DNA of 64,000 bases, taken from NCBI RefSeq assembly GCF_016587355.1, contig NZ_BNJF01000001.1, positions 2,740,501 through 2,804,500 of the forward strand, read 5' to 3'. The notes under the pieces were generated by a model. The model worked only from the letters and a program-made list of their open reading frames with translations. It made no database searches and was not told where the DNA came from. Each line of letters opens with the position of its first letter. Positions within the stretch are counted from its first letter, which is position 1. Positions 1 to 11,965 of the stretch are shown here, in pieces. The DNA is from Ktedonospora formicarum (lineage in GTDB: Bacteria > Chloroflexota > Ktedonobacteria > Ktedonobacterales > Ktedonobacteraceae). A program made the position numbers and the translations under genes.

Positions 1-2357
<2,357 letters not shown>

Positions 2358-2788
2358 CACCAACGTGTGTATGTGTGTATGATCCTGTGTGGGAGCGGTT
2401 CTCATGGACTGCTGTGAAGGGAGAGGCGCACGTGTGGGAGGCAGGCAGGAGCGTGGCTCAGCAAAATTGAGGGAAACATGATTGAGTTGGTTCGAGGAGA
2501 CAAGAGGGTTCCGAGGTCGCAGCGCGACATCGTGAACTCTTTTTTGTGTGTGAAAATACATTGTAAACACCTCTCGCCTCGTCTAGACGCCTCGAATCAA
2601 TTATGAGAACTCCTCAAATTTCCTCTTTGAATATCTTACCATCAATCTCCACCCACATGTTATACTGCCAGTTAGAGACAAGCAATCATGCGCATAGATG
2701 ACCCACATATACCTGCGTACAAAGAGCAATGAATAATTGATAACCCGGAGGAAGGGTCAACCACCTGCGCAAGGAAGAAGGTTATTCA
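2358..2788. other. intergenic region after the 23S gene
   Basis: Contains the rRNA terminator and then about 240 bases of leader before the glycolate oxidase gene. I found no 5S rRNA (no CCGAAC-type loop or matching helices) and no tRNA. An AAGGAAGAAGG ribosome binding site ends just before the ATG at 2789. Confidence 0.6.
2505..2545 (+). terminator. rho-independent terminator of the rRNA operon
   Basis: A near-continuous stem runs from AGGGTTCCGAGGTCGC (2505-2520) to GCGACATCG then TGAACTCT (2524-2540), followed by six T. It lies about 150 nt after the 23S end. The 23S-to-terminator interval contains no 5S-like sequence. Confidence 0.85.
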
Positions 2789-5400
2789 ATGCTGAAAGAT
2801 ACCGCTAAAAACACCCTTAAGCACATCCTTCCCCAGGGGCAGGTATTTGTCGATAGAACAACTCTCATAGCATATGAGGCAGATGCAGGAATCGATAAAG
2901 GAAGACCTGATGGGGTAGTCTTACCACGTAACGCGGAGGAGGTCGCGCGAGTAGTACGTTGGGCAGCGGAACACCACGCCCCTCTGGTAGCACGCGGAGC
3001 CGGAACGGGCTTATCTGGTGGGGCAGTCGCAGATCGGGCGGAATCATTGTTGAGTTTGTACATATGAATCACATATTGAACCTGGACACTCATGGACGCA
3101 CGGCTCTCGTTGAGCCTGCCCTCATCAATTTACGCCTGGATGAGAAAGTAAAAGCCCATGGACTATATTTTCCCCCCGACCCTTCCAGCCAACGCGCCTC
3201 AACAATGGGCGGCAATGTCGCGGAAAATTCGGGTGGTCCTCATTGCTTCAAATACGGTGTAACGACGAATTATGTCTCAGGCTTAAAAGTTGTCCTGGCC
3301 GACGGAAACACGATCCAGGTAGGGGGGCAAGCTTATGATTATCCCGAATACGACCTTTGTGGTCTGCTCACAGGTAGCGAAGGCACCCTGGGTCTACTTA
3401 CCGAAATCGCGGTCCGTTTGCAGCGCAATCCCCCTGGCGTGAAAACAATGCTAGCGATCTTCGATTCCGTCGAGCAAGCAGGAATCGCAGTATCCGCTAT
3501 CATCGCCGCTGGATTGGTTCCAGCAACAATGGAGATGATGGACCAACAAATTACTCAAATCATTGAACCATTCGCGCATGCTGGTCTGCCCCTGAATGCT
3601 GGGGCCATCCTTATCATTGAAGTCGATGGCTACCCAGAGAGCCTGGGTACACAAATTCGTGAAATCGAGCAGATACTCTTAGCAAACGGCGGCACAGATA
3701 TCCGTGTGGCTCATAATGAAGAGGAACGCTCCCGCATCTGGCTAGCACGCAAGAGTGCGGCTGGAGCAGTTGCTCGCATAAGCCCATCCTACAGCACTGT
3801 TGACATCACCGTTCCTCGTAGCTATCTAGCCGAAACACTAAGCGAAGTTAAACAGATTGTCACACACTACAACCTTAAGGCAGGCTATCTCCTTCACGCA
3901 GGAGATGGTAATCTCCATCCAATGGTCCTCATCCCTGAACCAGATAACCCCGAACTACTTCATCGCGTCCACATGGCGAGCTACGATATGGTTCAATTTT
4001 GTGTCACCAAAAATGGCAGTCTCAGCGGCGAACATGGCATCGGTATTGAAAAGCGTGAGTTTATGGGACTTATGCATAATACCAACGAGTTAATGGCAAT
4101 GTGGGACATCAAGCAGGTATTCGATCCTGATATGATTCTCAATCCTGGCAAGATCTTTCCCAGCCCCGAATCTGGAAGCCAGGTGCCATTTAAAGGGTTC
4201 TCATTTGGCTATCACAATATTCGCCCCACGATGCAAGCTCCTGAAAGCCCATTTGCGCCTGAAAATGCCGAGGAGGCTGCTAATGGTATTCTGGCTCTTG
4301 CAGAGACCCGCCAGCAGGCTTATATAGGCACAACAAACCAGCAAAAATCAGGTATTGAGATTCAGACCCACAAGCTTACAGGCATCAAGGAATACGCTCC
4401 AGAAGACATGTATATAACTGTGGGCGCGGGAACCCCTTTAAAAGATATTCAGGAATTCCTGACGAAGGATAATAGATATCTTCCGCTAGCATCGCCCTGG
4501 CCCCAGGCGACAATTGGTGGACTGATCGCGGCCAATATCAATGCCCCACTACGCATGCGCCACGGATCAATACGTGACATTTTGCTATCCGCAACAGTCG
4601 TATTGCCAGATGGACGTATCATTCGTACTGGTCGCCCTATTGTAAAAAATGTCGCTGGATACGATATTACGAAGCTCTTCGTAGGCTCAAACGGCACGCT
4701 GGGTTTGATGACTGACGTCACACTCAAAATCTCGGTTCCTCCGCGTTGCCGGAAAACGCTCCTCTACCCAATACATAGCCTGGATAGCGGCTTGAACCTG
4801 GCGAATATCGCGCTGAGATATACGCTAGTTGCCTCGGGTCTCGTACTCTACAATGAGGCACTGGGACCTGGCACTCAAAAGAGCCCCTATACTCTGGCTT
4901 ACAGCGCTGAAGGTCTAGAACAAGATGTGGATGCGGAGCTGAGCCAGATTCAGGAAGCGTTACGTCAACAGGGCGCACCAACACCGCATATCACAGAGCA
5001 CTGGAGCGCAACGAATGCCTGGGAGGCATTATTACAGCGCGAAGGAGCGCAGGTACGTATTGGTGTCCCTCCTGGGAATCTATCAGACTACATCAACAAG
5101 CAACACGCCAACCTGGACAGCAAAGCTTTTCTTGCGGACTTCAATAGCGGACATATCTACACCACGAACCAAGACGAGCATAGTAGCAATATTAAGCAAT
5201 GGGTAGAACAGATGCGCCAACTCGCCCTACAAGAAGGGGGCTATGCCATCATCACAACCCTTCCATCCAGTCTAGAAGGCACACTCTCATACTGGGGTTA
5301 TCAGCCGGATGGTATACAGGTAATGCGGGCACTCAAACAGCGTTGGGATCCACAAGGGCTTCTGCGATCCCGTACAGACTTTCTCTCAGAACTTTCATAG
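2789..5400 (+). CDS. glycolate oxidase GlcD-GlcE fusion (FAD-linked oxidase), frameshifted in this sequence
   Basis: Flavin-dependent 2-hydroxyacid oxidase/dehydrogenase; glycolate to glyoxylate is the likely reaction. The first ~450 residues match GlcD: the FAD-binding loop ARGAGTGLSGGAV at residues 68-80, GSEGTLGLLTE, and the C-terminal metal/substrate motifs HAGDGNLHP and GEHGIG. A second FAD-binding half follows, resembling GlcE (IGGLIAANINAP, VKNVAGYD, GSNGTLGLMT). The two halves are normally separate subunits; here they are one frame. The start at 2789 has a good ribosome site (AAGGAAGAAGG). The frame breaks in the GGG run at 3036-3038: residues 1-83 are in one frame and the rest in the frame one base back, so one base appears missing. 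Restored length is 870 residues. No GlcF iron-sulphur subunit is adjacent. Confidence 0.85.
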
Positions 5401-5473
5401 CCACCATGCTTCTCACGGAGTACGTCAAGAAGAATCACGCCCCCATGTCCATTCGTGAATAAGCAGCCAACTG

Positions 5474-5518
5474 ACATGCAATAGATCTAGGGCTTCGTCC
5501 TCTAGATCTATTGCATGT
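5474..5518. terminator. long hairpin after the glycolate oxidase gene
   Basis: A perfect 17-bp inverted repeat, 5474-5490 with 5502-5518, around a GGCTTCGTCCT loop. It sits 74 bases after the stop codon. There is no T-run, so it is terminator-like by position and stem strength only. Confidence 0.55.
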
Positions 5519-6069
5519 GAACCAGTAACCCCACAAATACTCCCTTAGGGTGGGCCATTTTATAGGTACCAGAACTGCTGTGCATATCGAAGCCCTAGCA
5601 ATTCTTACTAATAACCTGACAGATACCAAGTTTAAGAGCAACAACTCAAAAAGTCAGGGAGAAAAATAGCTTAAGCAGAAGTATTCTGTGCATGAAAAGC
5701 CAAAGACCGAGTCGCACAAAGCTCAAGGGTAAGAACTTATTACAAAGGGTCCTACCCTTACGTTTTCTTATCGCAAAATACTAATTGACGAGCTTGCAAA
5801 ACTCATATATTTTAGATAGAAATTTGCCAAGCCACAAAGAGATAACAATAATGTCACACGAAGATCTATAAAGTATTGATATAGATCTGCAGGCAAAAAA
5901 TGGTCAAATTGCTCTTATAATTGTTGATGAATGATATTAAGAGTAGCTCTAATTGCCTTCTAGAACTACTCTCGGTGGAGGAAAACTAGGCAGTAGTTCT
6001 AACGAATCAGTGGTTCTCACATCGCATTCTTTGGAGTCTTAACATCATGATTAGCTTGGTCGGGAACAT
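5519..6069. other. intergenic region without recognised gene
   Basis: About 550 AT-rich bases between the glycolate oxidase hairpin and the tRNA-Val terminator. Reading frames are short, have no plausible ribosome site and encode nothing recognisable. I see no RNA gene here. Confidence 0.5.
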
Positions 6070-6096
6070 AAAAAAACTGGCTTCTAGAGCCAGTTT
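6070..6096 (-). terminator. rho-independent terminator of the tRNA pair
   Basis: On the minus strand the stem AACTGGCT, loop CTAGA, AGCCAGTT is followed by six T. It lies 15 bases after the 3' end of tRNA-Val and would end the tRNA-Leu/tRNA-Val transcript. Confidence 0.85.
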
Positions 6097-6110
6097 AGGA
6101 GTGTAGAGAG

Positions 6111-6184
6111 TGGGCGATTAGGGATTCGAACCCCAGACCTACTGCGTGTAAAGCAGCCGCTCTAACCAGCTGAGCTAATCGCCC
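6111..6184 (-). tRNA. tRNA-Val (anticodon TAC)
   Basis: The reverse strand folds as a cloverleaf: acceptor GGGCGAT paired with ATCGCCC, D-arm GCTC/GAGC, anticodon stem GCTGC/GCAGT with loop TTTACAC (anticodon TAC), and T-arm with loop TTCGAAT. The discriminator base is A. The CCA end is not encoded. Confidence 0.95.
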
Positions 6185-6265
6185 GTAATCCTTAAGATTT
6201 TTCTATTCCGCTTGTTGGCGAAAAACAAGGCATCCTTATATATCATATTTCGGATGCCCTACAAA

Positions 6266-6347
6266 TGCCCTCGAGTGGACTCGAACCACCACGCCCTTTC
6301 GAGCACAGGCCCTCAACCTGCTGCGTATACCATTCCGCCACGAGGGC
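6266..6347 (-). tRNA. tRNA-Leu (anticodon GAG)
   Basis: The reverse strand gives acceptor GCCCTCG paired with CGAGGGC, anticodon stem GCAGG/CCTGT around loop TTGAGGG (anticodon GAG), a long class II variable arm and a T-loop TTCGAGT. Discriminator A; CCA not encoded. It is upstream of tRNA-Val, 81 bases away, on the same strand. Confidence 0.95.
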
Positions 6348-6496
6348 TGATTGCTAACGGATTACGTGTGCCATAATACACCGAAGCACCAGATTTGTCA
6401 ACAGTTTTATAGTGGCTTTTTCGAATTTCCTCCGAAGTTCCTTCGCGCACACCTTCTATACGCACCTCTCGGCTCTATTGCAGGGCTTTTAGCATG

Positions 6497-7771
6497 CTAA
6501 AAGCCCTGACTACGCCCATCCCCTAGAGAAACAAGCCGAGGATCGGACTCAACCTGCTTCGCTCCATTCTGTTGCTCATTCAAAGCCTCAGCATTACGAT
6601 AGCGCGAGAGCAGTCCTCCCCCCTTCGAGAAGGTCGCAAGTGGCGAGAGAGACTCGGTAGTTGGCTCACGCACAACACCTTTAGAGTTCAGGCTAAAGAG
6701 CGGTGCTATCGGCATATTTTGTCCATGCGAGGCCACAAACTGCTCCGCCTCTCGACCGAGATCTTCGGTTGAAGGCGCAAGTGACATAGAATTAAAGGAC
6801 AACGATGCCATAGCAGGTTCTGGTGCCTCAGCCGCCCCGGCAAAGGCAGGTACATACGGTGATGGAATATGTAGGCTCCCCATGCTGTCCTGCTCTTCCG
6901 CAAGCTCTTGCGTAGTAATGGTGAGTTTACGCCGACGTAGAACCACGCCCAGACAGGCAACAACAAAGGCAATCGCAAGACCACCAAACACTAAGCCATT
7001 GCGAAGGGTCACTGGTAAGCTCTCACTTTGTGATTGCTGCTCTTTCTCCGACCGATTTTCGCTCCCAGGCATAATATGTTGCGTGTCTTGTGAGAAGCCC
7101 TGACTCGGCAACAAACCAGTAGCATCTGAATCGTAGTGACGGCTCTCACGGGTAGGAGTTGGAGTCACAGGAGGTGGTGGTGGAGCAGTCTGGCTCTGGT
7201 AACGCTGCATCGAATTAATCACTTTAGATGCCCAAACAGGAGCACCTGAAGTTCCAACATAGGTGCCACTGATAGCATAAACGGTAGTCATCCCGTTTGC
7301 CACATAATTATTACGAATGAGGTTGAACCAGTCCACAATGGCCTCACTATACGAGGCATAATATTTAAAGCTGCTATTCCCGCAGCGCCCTCCCGAAACA
7401 CTCCCTGGATTACGACAATTGATGCCGACACCCGCAGCTCCGTAGCTCGTCTCGGCAGAAAAGACGCCGAGCGCAAAAGCGTCATCAATGTTTGTCAGTC
7501 GCGATTGCTGCTCGATAAGAGCGCCATTGCCAACCATAGGGCTGCCAGCACTTGCTAAGACAGAATCTATGTATGAGCCTGGCAATGAAGGAGGTCCCAC
7601 AACGTTACCATACGCCGCATGGGTCGCCTCGCTTTGTTGAATCTGCCAGAGCAATGTCGCGGCTCCCCCCATAGCAATAACCAGTACGCTACAGAGCAAC
7701 ACAAAATACGAACGCTTCCGCCGCGCGAGGGCTTCTGGTAGACTTTGAGATGCATTTCTACTTATTGCCAT
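6497..7771 (-). CDS. membrane-anchored protein with glucosaminidase/lysozyme-like domain
   Basis: 424 residues. A cytoplasmic basic N-terminus is followed by a membrane segment at about 22-43 (YFVLLCSVLVIAMGGAATLL). An outside domain of about residues 60-185 has the fold signature of mannosyl-glycoprotein endo-beta-N-acetylglucosaminidase/peptidoglycan hydrolases: a glutamate in GVFSAETSYG, then NCRNPGSVSG and a Tyr/Trp-rich half. A Pro/Ser/Thr linker leads to a second membrane segment near 255-277 (VFGGLAIAFVVACLGVV) and a ~140-residue cytoplasmic tail with no recognised domain. Likely acts on cell-wall glycan at the membrane surface. The gene is single and its ribosome site is weak. Function is family-level inference; the tail is unexplained. 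Confidence 0.6.
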   Translation of the reverse strand: MAISRNASQSLPEALARRKRSYFVLLCSVLVIAMGGAATLLWQIQQSEATHAAYGNVVGPPSLPGSYIDSVLASAGSPMVGNGALIEQQSRLTNIDDAFALGVFSAETSYGAAGVGINCRNPGSVSGGRCGNSSFKYYASYSEAIVDWFNLIRNNYVANGMTTVYAISGTYVGTSGAPVWASKVINSMQRYQSQTAPPPPPVTPTPTRESRHYDSDATGLLPSQGFSQDTQHIMPGSENRSEKEQQSQSESLPVTLRNGLVFGGLAIAFVVACLGVVLRRRKLTITTQELAEEQDSMGSLHIPSPYVPAFAGAAEAPEPAMASLSFNSMSLAPSTEDLGREAEQFVASHGQNMPIAPLFSLNSKGVVREPTTESLSPLATFSKGGGLLSRYRNAEALNEQQNGAKQVESDPRLVSLGDGRSQGF

Positions 7772-8067
7772 AAATCAATACCAACCTGCATTCGTAACTA
7801 CTACATTTTGCCGGACAATTCGTTGATACTTGCTCGTTTTACGCATTGAACTGTCTAAAAGATGGTTTGGGGCGTATACTTGGTAGCCTATAAATAGATA
7901 CTCAATCAATTGTACCACGAGCTAATTTGTTGGCATGAGAAGAATGTCATTATATAGGTAGTATGTCCCAGTAGGGTATGCTATACTGAGGTCGCGCATT
8001 TTATCGGCCAATCCTGGCATCCAGGTTCGCTACCTATCAGATGGCCGCTTTCGATCTCAGGAAGAAG

Positions 8068-10643
8068 ATGTTAGCTAAGATGGGGGGTTCGCCATCAATC
8101 AATATAGAGGCAAGTGGAATTCACTAACGGGAAATCTGGCAGCAAAAACGCTACTCCACAAACGCTTCCTTATTCAAAGGACAATTGGTCATGGTGGCAT
8201 GGGAGCTGTTTACCAGGCACGCGACCTCAAGCGCCAGGCGGTATGCGCGATCAAAGAGATGAGCCTCTCGACAGTACCACCTGAAGAGCAAACGCAAGCT
8301 ATCCAGAACTTTAAGATCGAAGCGAAGATTCTATGGCGGCTGGATCATCCCAACTTGCCAAAATTTACGGGCTTCTTCAGCGAAAATCAGCGCCACTTTC
8401 TGGTGATGGAATATATCGATGGGACCACACTGGAAGAGCTTCTTCAACGTAATGATAGTCCATTCTCTGAGCGGCGCGTGCTGGGCTGGGCTCGCCAACT
8501 TTGTGACGTGCTGGAATACCTGCATAGCCAGGATCCGCCCATTATCTTTCGTGATATGAAACCTGGCAACGCGATGCTGACTCGCGATGGGCGAATTAAA
8601 CTCATCGATTTTGGCATCGCTCGCTTCTTCCAACGCTCACGTCAACAAGATACGCAGCAACTTGGCACGCCTGGCTTCGCTCCACCCGAACAGTATGGCG
8701 ACGCACAAACAGATGAGCGCTCTGATATTTACTCGTTGGCTATGACTCTCTTTGAATTGCTCACTAATACACTTTCAGAGAAGGGATTTGGCCTGAAAAA
8801 CATTCGCCAATCACATCCCTATATTTCTCCAGGCGTAGCTCGCGCGCTTGAAATCGCAACCTCAATAGATCCTGATGATCGCTACAGCAACGTCGCCGAA
8901 TTTCGAAGCGCCCTCATCGGTGAACACACCTTTAGCTTTGAAAGTAGTGAGCAAGCAACCACGCCAGAAGAGTTGGCGGAGCTATGCATACAATATCCAG
9001 ATGAGGCCGCAGACTATCTGGCAAATGGAGAACTTGAATCATGGCTACGCGAAATAGGCGAACAAGATCTAGCACGTGAAGCCCGCCAGATCCGCGCGTT
9101 TGTGCTCGATCCACTCGAGTCCGTAGAACAATTTATTCAAAAGGTTCCTGGCACGCATGGCTCCGTTTTCGAAGCTCTGGATCATCCAGATATCCAGCCG
9201 CGCAATAAACGCAAGTTCACCAGTTCCACGGCGAAACATTCAGCCACAACTCCACCAATCGATTCGTACCAGGAGGAACACAAACCAAAACACCAAACAA
9301 AAACCTCTAACAAACCCATAAGTACCTCCGGCCGAGCTACACCTGCAAATCGAACCCAGAATAAACGCAAAGACATTGGCTGGTTACGTTGGAATGCCCC
9401 CGATTTCGAGGTGAACCCCACTAAACTTGACTTTGGAGAGGTGACAGGCGATATCTCCGAGCCTTTAGAGTTAAAAATTAGCAGCACTTCAGGAGACCCT
9501 ATCCAGGGCACACTACAAACTAGTGAACCCTGGATTGTGCTGGACCAAGAAGAATTTGATGGTGACACAACATATATCAACGTACAGATCAATAGCGACT
9601 TGTTATATGGTGGGCGTTACACTGGTACCATCACAATTACTCCCCATGGAAAAGGTACTCCTGGTTCCAGAAACTATAGTCAGGTACTCGTAGAAGCTGA
9701 CATCCCAGGCTATATGCCGGAGATACGCCATGGCGGCAAAACAAGAGGAGCTGATCTCGACGAAGACGATGAAGAAGAATATACCTACATGGTAAAGGAT
9801 GCCTCCACATGGAGGCATGTTTCTAGTTCTCAAAAAGCCATTCCAAGAACACCTAAGAGTACGGTTCAAAGGGCTTCTGCGCCTTCACGTGCACCTCGTA
9901 GCCAACCTCAAATACAGACTCATGCTCGCGATTTGACCGATGAATCGCTTAAAAGTGATGAAGCGGCGCTGGAGCGATTCGGAGATCCAACTGATCCAAC
10001 CTACACAGGTTGGAAAATGGTACAAACTTCGCAGCGTCAACAAATCTGGCTGAAGCACATATCAACCTGGATTGGAGCTTTCATGATGGGAAGTATAGGA
10101 TACTCTATCATCTCATCATGGTTAGCAAGTTTTCATATTAAAACACTCTCGCCCAGCCCCTGGTTCGTGCTCTTTCTAGCAATACTACTTCCCACAACGG
10201 CTGTTGGAGCCCTCATCACACATTGGGAGTGGACATGGCAACGAGAACAAATCTTGAATCGCCTTGGCTCAGGTATAGGTAGTGTTCTCATCGCAACGGC
10301 CGTCCTCAAAATTCTCTGGCAATTGGTGGCTCATGTAGCCTCGGGAGGAGTACAGCTTCTAATAATGTTGGCGGGAGCATCTATCGCCGCAATACTCGGT
10401 ACCGATGAACATATGAGTGAGGCAATGATAGATTGGGTGAGTTGGGCCCTGGACTCCATGCGCCGGACGGTTATTGGTCTACTACTCCTTCTGGGAGGAA
10501 TGCTTGGTTTTCTGCTTACCATCGAGTTTAGCCTCAGCTGGTTTACACTCATTGGTATATTAAGCGGACTCCTGGTAGCCGCGAATCTAATCTGGCGCGT
10601 CCACTTAATACAGCAGCAATACCAGCCACAGGAAGATACGTAG
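8068..10643 (+). CDS. Ser/Thr protein kinase with beta-sandwich domain and C-terminal membrane segments; frameshifted near start
   Basis: Hanks-type kinase: glycine-rich loop TIGHGGMGAVY, lysine in CAIKE, catalytic loop FRDMKPGN (Phe replaces the usual His of HRD), DFG in LIDFGIARF, and GTPGFAPPEQYG. Next come a ~100-residue helical part, a basic Ser/Pro linker, a beta-sandwich-like domain at about residues 450-550 (KLDFGEVTGD to SQVLVEADI) and about six membrane segments at the C-terminus. The first in-frame ATG (8199) lies inside the glycine-rich loop, so it cannot be the true start. An ATG at 8068 with AGGA five bases upstream reads into the kinase frame if one base is added to the G6 run at 8082-8087, giving 858 residues. 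miaA follows 24 bases later. Substrate unknown. Confidence 0.85.
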
Positions 10644-10667
10644 TAGAAGGATGTAGAAGAGAATAGT

Positions 10668-11591
10668 ATGCAACCTCAAACCGAAAACTTGCCTTCGCTT
10701 CCCGTCATTCTGGGTCCAACAGCATCAGGCAAGAGTTCACTTGGAATCATCTTAGCACAACATTTCTCGGGTGAAATTGTTTCTGCCGATTCCCGACAGG
10801 TCTACCGTGGTATGGATATTGGAACCGCCAAGGTGACTCACCAGGAACGCTCACTCGTCCCGCATCATCTCTTAGATGTTGCTGAGCCTGGTGAGACATA
10901 CACAGTCTCGCAATATCAACATGATGCCAATGAAGCAATTAGAGCCATAATGACACATGGGCAGCTGCCGCTACTTGTAGGTGGATCCCCACATTATATC
11001 CAGACAATTGTTGATAATTTTGAGATTCCAGCGGTCCCTCCTCAGCCAGAACTTCGAGCTCAACTTGAGGCCCAACCATTAGAACAATTACTGCCTCAGT
11101 TGGAACGTCTCGATCCGCAAAGTTATGCAACAATTGACCGGCGCAACCCGCGTCGGGTTATTCGTGCCCTTGAAGTGTGCCTGATAACAGGTAAGCCATT
11201 TTCAGCGCAACGAGGCAAAGCTCATCCACTCTACCGCTGCCTCCTACTAGGTATTCAATGGCCTCGCGAGCTACTCTACCAGCGAATTGATATGCGAGTT
11301 GACGAGCGTATGCAGCAAGGGATGGTGGAAGAGGTTCATACTCTACTAAAGGCAGGCATATCTCATGAGCGCCTGGAGGAATTTGGACTGGAATATCGCT
11401 TTATTAGCCGTTGGCTTCGAGGAGAATTGACCACCAAAGAAGAAATGGTCCAGAAGCTTAAATATGCGATCCATGATTTCACACGGCGACAGCTTTCCTG
11501 GTTCAGGCGCGACAAGCGCATCATCTGGCTTGATGGAGAAACCAATTTAGAGCAACACGCAATAGCTCTGGTGAAAGACTTTCTGCAATGA
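10668..11591 (+). CDS. miaA: tRNA dimethylallyltransferase
   Basis: Transfers a dimethylallyl group to N6 of A37 in tRNAs that read UNN codons, in the cytoplasm. 307 residues, normal for MiaA. The P-loop GPTASGKSS is at residues 15-23, the substrate-binding DSRQVYRGMDIGTAK follows at about 40-54, then GGSPHYI, the NPRRVIRALE motif, and the C-terminal FTRRQLSWFRRD. It lies 24 bases after the kinase gene. Its TGA overlaps the ATG of the next small gene (ATGA), so the two are probably translationally coupled. Confidence 0.97.
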   Translation: MQPQTENLPSLPVILGPTASGKSSLGIILAQHFSGEIVSADSRQVYRGMDIGTAKVTHQERSLVPHHLLDVAEPGETYTVSQYQHDANEAIRAIMTHGQLPLLVGGSPHYIQTIVDNFEIPAVPPQPELRAQLEAQPLEQLLPQLERLDPQSYATIDRRNPRRVIRALEVCLITGKPFSAQRGKAHPLYRCLLLGIQWPRELLYQRIDMRVDERMQQGMVEEVHTLLKAGISHERLEEFGLEYRFISRWLRGELTTKEEMVQKLKYAIHDFTRRQLSWFRRDKRIIWLDGETNLEQHAIALVKDFLQ

Positions 11592-11844
11592 GTAAAAAGT
11601 CGAGAAGAGCGAAGGAATCTGACATCTCCCTCGTGGCGAAGCGACGTTGCTTCAGGTAAGGTTCACGCCAGATCATCTTCGCTCTCTCTTCGCTCAGACC
11701 CGAAGGAGACATGTAAGGGCTATACACATGGGAAGGGGTGTGTTGGTTTTCCCATACACACATGACGAACAAAGGTTGAAAGCCACACTGGAAGAAATCT
11801 TTCAACGCTTTCATGATGAAGCATACCTGACAAAGCTAAATTAA
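11588..11844 (+). CDS. small conserved-looking protein coupled to miaA, frameshifted in this sequence
   Basis: The ATG overlaps the miaA stop. The first frame reads MSKKSRRAKESDISLV and then ends quickly. The frame one base back continues as GEATLLQVRFTPDHLRSL, followed by RHVRAIHMGRGVLVFPYTHD and a helical end to TKLN. Adding one G to the GG at 11635-11636 joins them into 85 residues. The join is smooth and the second part has protein-like composition, so I treat it as one gene. I do not recognise the family. A short basic N-terminus and a compact alpha/beta body are all that can be said. The alternative is that only the second half is translated, from a TTG at 11647. Confidence 0.5.
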
Positions 11845-11867
11845 CTCTGTGGTAACTCTAAATTTAG
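11834..11867. terminator. hairpin after the miaA operon
   Basis: GCTAAATT at 11834 is repeated in inverse as AATTTAGC ending at 11867, with a partly paired interior. It overlaps the stop codon of the small gene. No T-run. Confidence 0.35.
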
Positions 11868-11890
11868 CCTGAGAGTGAAAATAAAACATA

Positions 11891-11950
11891 AAAAGAGGGT
11901 ACGGCAGGACAATGATATAGAGAATAATCATTGCTCGGCCGCACCCTCTT
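11891..11950 (-). terminator. terminator of the sbcD-sbcC operon
   Basis: Read on the minus strand, AGAGGGTGCGGC pairs with GCCGTACCCTCT and an inner CAATGAT/ATCATTG stem extends the hairpin; TTTTT follows. It lies 16 bases after the sbcC-like stop codon. Confidence 0.8.
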
Positions 11951-11965
11951 CTCGGCTATCAACTC

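Noticed and set aside
8199..10643. Kinase starting at the ATG at 8199
   Set aside because: It would remove half of the glycine-rich loop; coding similarity continues upstream of it.
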